Shown piece after piece: positions 1-5,405 of a DNA stretch of 5,447 nt. This stretch comes from CAYYWV01 sp964475385. Lineage in GTDB: Bacteria > Pseudomonadota > Alphaproteobacteria > JAAXGF01. The notes beneath the pieces were generated by a model, which made no database searches, was not told the DNA's origin, and saw only the letters and a program-made list of their open reading frames with translations. Made by a program: the position numbers and the translations under genes. Where the stretch lies: contig CAYYWV010000141.1 of NCBI GenBank assembly GCA_964475385.1, forward strand, positions 1-5,447, written 5' to 3'. Position 1 is the stretch's first letter. Every line of letters begins with the position of its first letter.

Positions 1-288
1 TTAAAGACGTCTTCGCTGGCGCATAACATAACTTGCTTACGTAAAAAGATAGCTCGCCTTATTTTAGAATGACTCTGAACAAAGAATGGGCGAACGCATC
101 AGGGCCGATCCCGTCAAGCCGAGAACCGCCTCGCCAAGTCTTTGGACCCAGGCGGAGCCTTCCGCGCGGCGGCCGAGCCGTTTCGCGATGGCCTGGGCGC
201 CGGGGCGGCGAACGGGCTGGCGGTCGAGGTTTAAATCTGGCACTCTTGCAGGGCCGGCGGATGGCCCGATTCCCCGCCGCGCTTGGAA
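1..288. other. Region without a secure gene, AT-richer at its left end
   Basis: The first 60 bases are about 42% GC by hand count, much lower than the coding DNA that follows, and contain two short perfect palindromes (AAGACGTCTT at 4-13 and TTACGTAA at 38-45). From about 79 the sequence becomes GC-rich. One frame, open between the TGA at 76-78 and the TAA at 232-234, has GC-rich third positions and reads like a protein C-terminus, but it has no ATG or GTG start. The last 50 bases before the lipoprotein gene show no convincing promoter. The stretch is probably intergenic DNA, possibly with a gene remnant. Confidence 0.5.
79..234 (+). pseudogene. Possible C-terminal remnant of an unknown gene
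   Basis: This frame runs from just after a TGA at 76-78 to a TAA at 232-234 and would encode about 51 residues. From about position 120 its third codon positions are mostly G or C, and the residues (ending GLGAGAANGLAVEV) look protein-like, with alanine-rich and charged segments. There is no ATG or GTG start, and the DNA upstream of 76 is AT-richer and different in character. That would fit the tail of a gene that lost its front. I do not recognise the family. An overlapping frame starting with ATG at 86 has similar third-position bias, so this could also be chance in GC-rich DNA. Confidence 0.2.
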
Positions 289-864
289 ATGACAGCGAAC
301 ATATCTCTTGCCCGCCCGCTCATCGCGCTGGTCATCGCGATTGGGCTTTCCGCCTGCGCAACCGGGCCGCGGCCGCCTCTGATGTCGCCGCTGAGCCCGG
401 GGGGCGAGTACGGCTACGCCGAGGAGGCGCTCGGCGGCGGCCGGGTGCAGGTGATTTACGTGACGCCCAGCCTGCGCAGCGCGTTCGCTCCGGCTCAGCG
501 CGAGGCCGATGCCGCCGCGCTTCGCGCGCTTGCCCTCGACCTTGCGACCTGGCGGGCCGCGCAGCGAGCGCTAAAAGACGGCTTCCCCGCTTTTCGGATC
601 GAGGACCGCCAAGTCGACGTCGAGGTCACCGTTTACGGCGAGGGCCCCCAATTCCCCGACCGCTACCTCGGCCATCCGCGCGGCACCTACCGGGTTCCGT
701 CCCCCACCGTCATGCCGTGGGCGCGTTCAACCTGGGTCCAGGCGCGGGCGACGCTTGTGGTCCGTCTCCTTCGCGCGCCCGCGGAAGGCGCCCTCGATGC
801 CCGCGCCACGGTCGAACGCATGCGCCGCAAGCGCCCCGAAGGCCGTCTGCCGCCCGCATTTTAG
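289..864 (+). CDS. Small outer-membrane lipoprotein, resembling the CC0125/CC1285 family
   Basis: The product is 191 residues. A short positively charged start (Arg9) and a hydrophobic segment at about 11-22 lead to a lipobox, Leu-Ser-Ala-Cys, with the acylated cysteine at residue 23. The residue after the cysteine is alanine, not aspartate, which favours outer-membrane sorting. The mature part begins with a proline-rich linker, followed by a Gly-Tyr-Ala-Glu-Glu segment (about 42-46) and a beta-strand-like stretch (VQVIYVTP, 53-60). This resembles the alphaproteobacterial CC0125/CC1285 lipoproteins, from memory of that family. Their function is not established. The C-terminus is basic. An in-frame TTG at 283 would add two residues, but the ATG at 289 is preferred. 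The Shine-Dalgarno signal is poor for both. The gene stands 110 bases before chrA on the same strand, and co-transcription is possible but unproven. Confidence 0.8.
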   Translation: MTANISLARPLIALVIAIGLSACATGPRPPLMSPLSPGGEYGYAEEALGGGRVQVIYVTPSLRSAFAPAQREADAAALRALALDLATWRAAQRALKDGFPAFRIEDRQVDVEVTVYGEGPQFPDRYLGHPRGTYRVPSPTVMPWARSTWVQARATLVVRLLRAPAEGALDARATVERMRRKRPEGRLPPAF

Positions 865-942
865 GCCCCGCCGATCCTCAAGACGCACGGCTTCCTTCCA
901 GCGGCGACGCGCTTGCCACCGACCGCGGCGGCTGTTAGCCCT

Positions 943-954
943 GGTCGCACGACC
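943..954. repeat. Short inverted repeat upstream of chrA
   Basis: GGTCG and CGACC flank a two-base centre, giving a 12-base near-palindrome 20 bases before the chrA start codon. Its size and position would suit an operator or may be chance. No regulator gene is visible in the window to pair it with. Confidence 0.2.
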
Positions 955-974
955 GAACGGCGACGGAGAACGGG

Positions 975-2171
975 ATGAGCGCCCCTCATCGCTCCTCGGC
1001 ATGGGAAGTGCTGGCGGTCTTCTTGCGCCTCGGCCTGACCTCGTTCGGCGGCCCTGTCGCCCATCTCGGCTACTTCCGCGAGACTTTCGTCTTGCGCAAG
1101 CGTTGGCTCGACGAGCAGAGCTTCGGCGATCTCGTCGCGCTCAGCCAGTTCCTGCCGGGCCCCGCGAGCAGCCAGGTCGGCATCGCCATCGGGGCCGCGC
1201 GCGCCGGCTTTCCGGGCGCGTTCGCCGCTTGGTTGGGGTTCACGCTTCCCTCGGCGATTGCGCTCGTGCTGTTCGCCGAAGGGGTCGCGCGGTTCGGCGG
1301 CGCGAACGGCGCGGGCTGGCTCGCCGGGCTTCGTGTGGTGACGGTCGCCGTGGTCGCGCGCGCGACCTGGGGCATGGGGCGGAGCCTGTGCCCCGACCGG
1401 CCGCGACTGATCCTGGCCGCTGCGGCGGCGGCCCTCGTGCTGGCGCTCGCGGGACCGGCCGGTCAGCTCGCCGCGATCGCGTTCGGCGCGATCGTCGGCC
1501 GCCTCGCCTTGTCCGCGCCCGAAGCCCCCGAGCCCGCACCGCTCTCACTCGCCATCGGACGGCGGACGGGAGTCGCGCTTCTCGCCATTTTCGCAATCCT
1601 TCTCGCCGCCCTTCCCCTCGCCGCGGCGGCGAACGGCGGGCTTGCGCTTTCGCTGTTCGACAGCTTCTACCGCTCGGGCTCGCTTCTGTTCGGCGGGGGG
1701 CATGTGATCCTGCCGCTCCTTCAGGCCGAGGTCGTGCCGCCCGGCTGGATCGACAACGACGGCTTTCTCGCCGGTTACGGCGCGGCCCAAGCGGTGCCCG
1801 GGCCGCTCCTCGCCTTTTCGGCCTATCTCGGCGCGGCCATCGCTCCCCGCTTCGGCGGATGGCCGATGGGGCTTCTCGCCTTGGTCGCGGTCTTTCTGCC
1901 TTCTTTTCTGCTGGTGTTGGGCGCGATGCCGTTCTGGGACGCGCTGCGCCGCCGCGCGGGCATGCAGGCGGCGATGCGCGGGATCAACGCGGCGGTCGTC
2001 GGCCTGCTCGCCGCCGCGCTCTACGATCCGGTGTGGACAGGCGGAATCCGCTCGCCCGCCGATATCGCGCTCGCCGCTGCGGCGCTTCTCCTTCTCGGCC
2101 TGTGGAAGCTGCCGCCCTGGATCGTGGTCGGACTTTCGGCCGCCGGCGGAGCGGCCCTCGGCGCGATCTGA
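975..2171 (+). CDS. chrA: Chromate efflux transporter ChrA (long, two-domain CHR family)
   Basis: The 398-residue protein is an inner-membrane transporter of the CHR family. Characterised members export chromate from the cytoplasm using the proton gradient. Two homologous halves are visible, as expected for the long form of about 400 residues. The N-terminal half has Ser-Phe-Gly-Gly-Pro at 23-27 and SQFLPGPASSQVG at 57-69. The C-terminal half repeats these as LLFGGGHVILP (237-247) and AQAVPGPL (271-278). Hydrophobic segments lie at about 83-105, 120-135, 145-178, 199-220, 270-292, 298-320, 335-350 and 363-395. The start is supported by GGAGAA at 965-970, four bases before the ATG. No ChrB-type regulator or sulfate gene is next to it, so chromate specificity is inferred from family membership only. 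A terminator-like structure follows immediately. Confidence 0.95.
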   Translation: MSAPHRSSAWEVLAVFLRLGLTSFGGPVAHLGYFRETFVLRKRWLDEQSFGDLVALSQFLPGPASSQVGIAIGAARAGFPGAFAAWLGFTLPSAIALVLFAEGVARFGGANGAGWLAGLRVVTVAVVARATWGMGRSLCPDRPRLILAAAAAALVLALAGPAGQLAAIAFGAIVGRLALSAPEAPEPAPLSLAIGRRTGVALLAIFAILLAALPLAAAANGGLALSLFDSFYRSGSLLFGGGHVILPLLQAEVVPPGWIDNDGFLAGYGAAQAVPGPLLAFSAYLGAAIAPRFGGWPMGLLALVAVFLPSFLLVLGAMPFWDALRRRAGMQAAMRGINAAVVGLLAAALYDPVWTGGIRSPADIALAAAALLLLGLWKLPPWIVVGLSAAGGAALGAI

Positions 2172-2176
2172 GAGGG

Positions 2177-2222
2177 CGTCCGGGCGAAAACCGCCCGCGC
2201 GCGGGACGGAGCTCGCTTTTTT
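2177..2222 (+). terminator. Probable intrinsic terminator of chrA
   Basis: CGGGCG (2181-2186) pairs with CGCCCG (2192-2197) around a five-base loop. An outer CGTCC/GGACG pairing (2177-2181 with 2204-2208) can extend the structure if the base at 2181 is used only once. Six T residues follow at 2217-2222, 20 bases after the main stem, so the spacing is not ideal. A second run of seven T at 2238-2244 follows a weak GAGC/GCTC pairing (2209-2212 with 2232-2235), suggesting a backup termination point. Confidence 0.5.
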
Positions 2223-2409
2223 GAGGCGGGCGCTCACTTTTTTTACGATTTTGCTTTTCAATCGACGAGGAGTAGGCGTAACGTTCCGATTCGGTAGACG
2301 TCGAAAGTAGAAGCAACCGTTTTGCTTGCGACCGATCGGCGTTGTTTGCGGAGTCTACCGCGCATCGGACCGGATCGTAGTAAGGCTCCGCCGGAACGGA
2401 AGTATCACG
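2223..2409. other. Intergenic stretch with short repeats
   Basis: No gene is supported here. TTTTGCTT occurs at 2249-2256 and again at 2320-2327. The second copy can also pair with AAGCAA at 2311-2316 to form a six-base hairpin with a five-base loop. TCGACG (2262-2267) and CGTCGA (2299-2304) form a wider inverted pair. A GAGGAG at 2267-2272 looks like a Shine-Dalgarno sequence but has no start codon at a usable distance. The upstream part is lower in GC than the flanking genes. Confidence 0.4.
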
Positions 2410-2604
2410 ATGAAGACAAAACCCGGGAAGCATACCGTCGTCGCGGCCTCGGCATCGGGCGCCGCGCTGGCAGGGCGCGCCGCCAATGGACCGAGTGCCA
2501 GGCCCCGCGACCCACAGTCTCCAAGCGCCTCTTCGGGGGCGCGCGGTCACGCCGAGGCGGTCACGCGTCACCCCGCTGCAAGGCCCGTCACAGGCCACAA
2601 GTAG
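2410..2604 (+). CDS. Possible small protein of unknown function (64 residues)
   Basis: An ATG at 2410 is preceded by GGAAG at 2398-2402 with a seven-base gap, which is a good ribosome binding site. The frame runs to a TAG at 2602-2604. The product starts with a basic segment (MKTKPGKH), followed by an alanine-rich, mildly hydrophobic stretch at about 9-25 and a tail rich in proline, serine, arginine and histidine. The alanine-rich stretch is too weak to call a signal peptide. About three quarters of third codon positions are G or C, lower than in neighbouring genes. I recognise no family. The tail overlaps a tandem 10-mer at 2543-2566. It could be a real small gene, a decayed gene, or chance. 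Confidence 0.3.
   Translation: MKTKPGKHTVVAASASGAALAGRAANGPSARPRDPQSPSASSGARGHAEAVTRHPAARPVTGHK
2543..2566 (+). repeat. Tandem direct repeat of GCGGTCACGC
   Basis: The ten bases GCGGTCACGC occur at 2543-2552 and 2557-2566, a 14-base period with CGAG between them. The downstream bases carry a partial third version (GCGTCACC). The repeat lies in the distal part of the uncertain small ORF. Because the period is not a multiple of three, it does not produce an amino-acid repeat, which argues for a DNA- or RNA-level origin. Confidence 0.5.
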
Positions 2605-2612
2605 AGGGGCTG

Positions 2613-2630
2613 CGCCCCCGCCGGGGGGCG
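2613..2630. repeat. GC-rich hairpin after the small ORF
   Basis: CGCCCCC (2613-2619) and GGGGGCG (2624-2630) form a perfect seven-base stem with a four-base GCCG loop, nine bases after the stop codon of the possible small ORF. There is no T-run behind it on the + strand, so it is not a typical intrinsic terminator. It could stabilise an RNA 3' end or be an extragenic palindrome. Confidence 0.4.
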
Positions 2631-2710
2631 GCGCAATGAGTTCGCATTCGCGCGCGTCGAAGGGATCGGCGCCGACGGGAGTGTTTTCGGTCTCACGCTG
2701 ATCGCGCTGT

Positions 2711-2733
2711 TGAGAAACGGCCCCCCGTTTTCA
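2711..2733. terminator. Weak terminator-like hairpin before the vWA gene
   Basis: AAACGG (2715-2720) pairs with CCGTTT (2725-2730) around a CCCC loop. TGA/TCA (2711-2713 with 2731-2733) extends the stem past a bulged G. The left arm is A-rich and the right arm ends in four T, which resembles a short, possibly two-way terminator. It would separate the possible small ORF transcript from the vWA gene, whose promoter would then lie between about 2733 and 2815. No clear -35/-10 pair is visible there. Confidence 0.3.
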
Positions 2734-2778
2734 GAGTTCATTAACGCGCATCCTCCATGCTGAAGGGCACCCGTGCGC

Positions 2779-2797
2779 CCTGCGGCTTCGCCGCAGG
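2779..2797. repeat. Perfect 8-bp palindromic hairpin in the vWA gene leader
   Basis: CCTGCGGC (2779-2786) and GCCGCAGG (2790-2797) pair perfectly around a TTC loop. The hairpin ends 19 bases before the AGGAGG ribosome binding site of the vWA gene and has no T-run. It is similar in style to the extragenic palindromes found in many GC-rich proteobacterial genomes. In an mRNA leader it could also affect stability. Only one copy is present in this window. Confidence 0.5.
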
Positions 2798-2827
2798 CCG
2801 CAAGACGAGGTCCAACAGGAGGACGCG

Positions 2828-3865
2828 ATGATCGCAAAGCTCCTGAGCGCCGCCGGGCTCGGCCTTGCGCTCATTCTGGCCCAGCCCTATGCGCTCGCGG
2901 CCAAGACCAACACCATCTTCATTCTCGACGGTTCGAACTCGATGTGGGGCCGCGTCGATGGCGTGCCCAAGATCGACCTCGCCCAGCGGCTTCTTGGCGA
3001 GCTGCTCGACAACGTACCGGCGGATATGAGGATCGGCCTCGTCTCTTACGGGTTCCGGCGCAAGGCCGATTGCGGCGACATCGCCGTTCTGTCGCCGGTC
3101 GGCAGCGGCAATCCAGCGATTTGGAACCGGAAGCTCGCCTCGGTGGTGCCTAAGGGCAAGACCCCGATCGCCAAGTCGCTCGAAGTGGCGGCCGCGCAGT
3201 TCACCGACCCCAACGACGACAACAACATCGTGCTGATTTCCGATGGCGTCGCGACCTGTCCGCCGCCGCCTTGCGCGGTGGCGGCCGAGCTCGCGCGCCG
3301 CGCTATCAAGGTCCGCGTCCACGTCGTCGGCTATGACGTCAAGCCCGAGGAGCGCGAGCAGCTCCAGTGCATCGCCGAGGCCACCGGCGGCCGTTACTTC
3401 CGCGCCAACGACACCGCCGGGCTGCGCAAGGCCCTGTTCGAGGCGAGCGACATCGAAATGCCTGCGGCGGCCTCTTCAGCGGCGGTCCAGCCTCCGCCGC
3501 CCGCCGCGCTGCGGGTCGAGATCGACAAGTCGCAGCTCATCCGGCTTAGCCGCGCCGCCAAGGTGGTCATGGTGGCCAACCCCGACATCGCGGACGTGGT
3601 GGTCGAGAACGAACGCATGCTGTTTCTGATCGGCCGCTCGCCCGGCGAGACCAATCTCTTCGCTCTCGACGGCAAAGGGAATCAGATCCTCGAAGCGGCC
3701 GTGGTCGTGACGCCCAAGCCGATCCGCGAGGTCACGATCTATCGACGGGCGAAGGAAAGCACGCTGAGCTGCATGCCCCGTTGCGCGCGCGTGCCCACGC
3801 CCGACGGCGCCAAGCGCCGCCCCGGCGCGCCAATCCCCGGAACCGGCGCGACCGCCGGCGGTTGA
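2828..3865 (+). CDS. Secreted von Willebrand A domain protein fused to a CpaC-type secretin N-terminal domain
   Basis: The 345-residue product begins with a Sec-type signal peptide (about 1-24, Ala-Leu-Ala before the cut), so it should act in the periplasm or at the envelope. Residues about 28-205 form a vWA domain with a complete metal-binding MIDAS set: Asp34-x-Ser36-x-Ser38, Thr112 and Asp139. Six cysteines (82, 144, 149, 181, 315, 319) suit an oxidising compartment. A proline-rich linker (about 211-227) leads to residues 228-294, which match the 'pilus formation protein N-terminal' domain known from CpaC/RcpA secretins: KSQLIRLSRAAKVVMVANPDIADV, here at 234-257, then IGRSPGET (268-275) and a closing strand (LEAAVVV). 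The secretin barrel itself is absent. The tail has a Cys-x-x-x-Cys pair and ends glycine- and proline-rich. AGGAGG at 2817-2822, five bases before the ATG, fixes the start. vWA domains usually bind protein partners through Mg2+. The exact role here is unknown, with pilus or envelope assembly an inference. Confidence 0.85.
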   Translation: MIAKLLSAAGLGLALILAQPYALAAKTNTIFILDGSNSMWGRVDGVPKIDLAQRLLGELLDNVPADMRIGLVSYGFRRKADCGDIAVLSPVGSGNPAIWNRKLASVVPKGKTPIAKSLEVAAAQFTDPNDDNNIVLISDGVATCPPPPCAVAAELARRAIKVRVHVVGYDVKPEEREQLQCIAEATGGRYFRANDTAGLRKALFEASDIEMPAAASSAAVQPPPPAALRVEIDKSQLIRLSRAAKVVMVANPDIADVVVENERMLFLIGRSPGETNLFALDGKGNQILEAAVVVTPKPIREVTIYRRAKESTLSCMPRCARVPTPDGAKRRPGAPIPGTGATAGG

Positions 3866-3919
3866 TCGACATACCGTCCCGCCAGACGGCGCGCTTCTCC
3901 ACACAGTAAAACACCCGGC

Positions 3920-3944
3920 ACGGCCGCCTTTCCGAGGCGGCCGT
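3920..3944 (+). terminator. Intrinsic terminator after the vWA gene
   Basis: ACGGCCGCCT (3920-3929) and AGGCGGCCGT (3935-3944) form a perfect ten-base stem with a five-base TTCCG loop, 55 bases after the stop codon. It is followed by TT and CGGT and then a T-rich stretch, so the tail is short but the stem is very strong. AAAACA upstream gives a T-rich tail on the opposite strand, so it could work in both directions. Confidence 0.75.
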
Positions 3945-3988
3945 TTCGGTATTGGAATTTTGGTGACGAAGAAAAAATCTCTCAAAAT

Positions 3989-4090
3989 TTTTAGAAACCC
4001 ATACTAAACGACAATTCAATAAAACTGTGTTTTATTCCTATATATTGCCGTTGTTTCTATGAATTTATGTCAGAAATAACTTTTAGAAAC
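3989..4090. repeat. Repeated TTTTAGAAAC motif, with one inverted core
   Basis: TTTTAGAAAC occurs exactly at 3989-3998 and 4081-4090. Its core TAGAAAC also occurs on the other strand at 4053-4059 (GTTTCTA). Three copies of a seven-base core within about 100 bases, in two orientations, could be protein-binding sites, although chance matches are easier in AT-rich DNA. Confidence 0.4.
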
Positions 4091-4099
4091 TTTGCTTTA

Positions 4100-4149
4100 T
4101 TTATTTGATGTCATTCTTCAATTTGTATAGTTATTTGTTTTTATTTGAT
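4100..4149 (+). repeat. Direct repeat TTTATTTGAT with a partial third copy
   Basis: TTTATTTGAT occurs exactly at 4100-4109 and 4140-4149. A shorter TTATTTG lies at 4131-4137. The distances (30 and 10 bases) are close to whole turns of the DNA helix, so the motifs would sit roughly on the same face. The copies flank the suggested -10 element at 4126-4131. Confidence 0.4.
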
Positions 4150-4226
4150 TTTTACGGTTCGTTAACAGTTTTTCTCCATTATCGTCTTGCGCGAACGAAA
4201 CCTCTTTGGAACGGATGGACGACGCC

Positions 4227-4580
4227 ATGATACGGACTGCGACGAAACGGATTTCTCAGGTCTGCGCCGCAGCGGCGCTGGCGAGCGCCGCAACGCTCAT
4301 CGCCCCTCTCGCCCCGGCCGCCGCCGGCTCCCTCGACCAGGCCACGGTCGCCAGCATGACCGGCAAGGGCGTATCGGCCCTGCGCGGTTTCTTCCTGCCC
4401 GGCGTCATGCCGCGCGCCGCGCTCAGCCCCCAAACCGACCAGGACACGCCGATCGTGACGCTCGCCGACGAACGTCTCGACATCACGGTCATGGGGCCGC
4501 ACGCGCGCCCTCGGGCGCGGGCGATCGCCGGGACCAGGCTCGATGACGGGCTCGCTTTCCTGCCCGAGACCATCAAGTAA
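4227..4580 (+). CDS. Small exported protein of unknown function
   Basis: The product is 117 residues from the ATG at 4227. It starts with a basic segment (MIRTATKR) and a long alanine-rich hydrophobic stretch (about 13-33) ending Ala-Ala-Ala-Gly, a convincing Sec signal peptide. The mature protein would be about 83 residues without cysteine, and I recognise no family. A mid-section rich in glycine and alanine (ASMTGKGVSALRGFFLPG) precedes a more polar part with beta-like segments (IVTLADERLDITVMG). The frame continues up to ATG 4215 and TTG 4206, but those starts would put two aspartates before the signal. GGACGA at 4217-4222 sits four bases from ATG 4227. Third codon positions are GC-rich, as in real genes here. 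The gene lies behind the AT-rich region and converges on the sirtuin gene, 36 bases away. Confidence 0.7.
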   Translation: MIRTATKRISQVCAAAALASAATLIAPLAPAAAGSLDQATVASMTGKGVSALRGFFLPGVMPRAALSPQTDQDTPIVTLADERLDITVMGPHARPRARAIAGTRLDDGLAFLPETIK

Positions 4581-4596
4581 AGAAGGAAAGCGCGCC

Positions 4597-4616
4597 CGCC
4601 GCGAACGCCGGCGGCG
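4597..4616 (-). terminator. Hairpin between the convergent genes
   Basis: CGCCGC (4597-4602) and GCGGCG (4611-4616) form a six-base stem with an eight-base loop in the 36-base gap. Read on the - strand it comes directly after the sirtuin stop codon and is followed, after a GC-rich gap, by a pyrimidine-rich tail (CTTTCCTTCTTT). That makes it a weak terminator candidate for the sirtuin gene. On the + strand there is no T-run. Confidence 0.3.
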
Positions 4617-5399
4617 TCAGTCGAGCCCGACCGCGGCGCCGAGCGTCGGCCCGATCTCGCAGCGAAGGACGAGATCGGCCATCGGATCGAGCCCGGTGCG
4701 CTCGCGGTTGACGATGACGAGGCGCGCGCCGGCGCGCTTGGCGAGCGCGGGCAGGCCGGCCGCCGGGTAGACCCTGAGCGACGAGCCCACCGCCAGAAAC
4801 AGATCGCAGCTCGCGGCCGCCTCTTCGGCCCGCCGCATCGCGTCCGCCGGCATCGCCTGGCCGAAGGAGATCGTCGCCGTCTTGACGAGCCCGCCGCAGC
4901 CCTCGCAGACCGGCAGATCGCCCCTCTCCTCGAACGCTTTTCGAATCGGCTCGAGATCGTACCGCCGCCCGCAGTCGAGACAGACCGCATAGGTCGTGTT
5001 GCCGTGAATCTCGATGACGCGCTCCGCGGGCACGCCGGCCCGCTGATGGAGGCCGTCGACGTTCTGGGTGATGACGCAACCGACCACGCCGCGGCGGACC
5101 AGCGCCGCGATCGCCCGGTGCCCGGGGCCGGGGACCGCGTTCGCGATCGCGCCGTGGGTCGCGAACTTGCGGCGCCAGAACTCGCGGCGCATCTCCTCGG
5201 AAGCCAGGAAGTCCTGGAAGTCGACCGGCCGGTAACGGTCCCAGATTCCGCCCGGGCTGCGGTAATCGGGAATCCCCGCTTCGGTGCTGATCCCAGCGCC
5301 GGTGAAGGCCACAGCGTTTCGGCAGGACGCGAGCGCTTCGCGCAAGGCCTCGGCCGCCGCCGGCCCTTCACGCAGCGCGCCTTTTCTTTCTCCGTCCAT
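4617..5399 (-). CDS. Sir2-family NAD-dependent protein deacylase (sirtuin)
   Basis: The 260-residue cytoplasmic enzyme should remove acetyl or similar groups from protein lysines, using NAD+ and releasing nicotinamide and O-acyl-ADP-ribose. All core motifs are present in order: Gly-Ala-Gly-Ile-Ser (34-38) and Gly-Ile-Pro-Asp-Tyr-Arg-Ser (42-48) for NAD, TQNVDGLH (111-118), catalytic His132 in His-Gly-Asn, four zinc cysteines (140, 143, 165, 168), GSSLRVYP (205-212) and Val-Asn-Arg-Glu (230-233). The usual Phe-Gly-Glu is Phe-Gly-Gln here (179-181). Where CobB/SIRT5-type desuccinylases carry Tyr-x-x-Arg, this protein appears to have Trp75 and Lys78, so deacetylation is more likely than desuccinylation. 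That alignment was made by eye. The ATG has no Shine-Dalgarno sequence, and no better start lies close downstream. No substrate gene such as an acyl-CoA synthetase is adjacent. Confidence 0.95.
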   Translation of the reverse strand: MDGERKGALREGPAAAEALREALASCRNAVAFTGAGISTEAGIPDYRSPGGIWDRYRPVDFQDFLASEEMRREFWRRKFATHGAIANAVPGPGHRAIAALVRRGVVGCVITQNVDGLHQRAGVPAERVIEIHGNTTYAVCLDCGRRYDLEPIRKAFEERGDLPVCEGCGGLVKTATISFGQAMPADAMRRAEEAAASCDLFLAVGSSLRVYPAAGLPALAKRAGARLVIVNRERTGLDPMADLVLRCEIGPTLGAAVGLD

Positions 5400-5405
5400 G
5401 GAGCG

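Larger units (their letters stand above)
3955..4200 (+). promoter_or_regulatory. Strongly AT-rich control region with repeated T-rich motifs
   Basis: Positions 3961-4160 contain 51 G or C in 200 bases by hand count (about 25%), against the strongly GC-rich genes on both sides. Runs of A and T suggest bent DNA. No reading frame of note is present. A possible promoter is TTGATG (4105-4110) with TATAGT (4126-4131), a 15-base spacer that is shorter than ideal. This would give a leader of about 90 bases for the small secreted protein at 4227. GTTAAC (4161-4166) contains a half-site like those bound by CtrA. AT-rich islands like this are typical targets of silencers of the H-NS type, such as MucR/Ros in alphaproteobacteria, which is an inference here. 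Confidence 0.55.

Noticed and set aside
238..250. TGGCAC followed by TTGCA, resembling a sigma-54 promoter before the lipoprotein gene
   Set aside because: The GG and GC elements are about three bases too close; sigma-54 spacing is strict.
86..292. A 68-codon ATG-started frame at the left edge
   Set aside because: It has no ribosome binding site and an unstructured Arg/Trp/Pro-rich product. It competes with another equally GC-biased frame, so neither is secure.
69..938. A 289-codon open frame across the lipoprotein gene
   Set aside because: Its product is Arg/Pro-rich with no signal or domain, while the overlapping frame has a complete lipobox and a family-like sequence.
755..2224. A 489-codon open frame overlapping chrA on the same strand
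   Set aside because: It is very rich in arginine, without domains, and lies out of frame over a gene with clear family motifs. It is a GC-rich shadow.
1545..2261. A 238-codon open frame on the - strand over the end of chrA
   Set aside because: It is highly charged and rich in Arg/Gly/Glu, the usual antisense shadow of a hydrophobic membrane protein gene.
975..3865. chrA and the vWA gene as one operon
   Set aside because: A terminator-like structure and more than 650 bases with further hairpins separate them, and their functions are unrelated.
3989..4149. The repeats of the AT-rich island as a CRISPR-like or origin-type array
   Set aside because: The copies are only ten bases long, few and unevenly spaced, with no replication or cas gene nearby.
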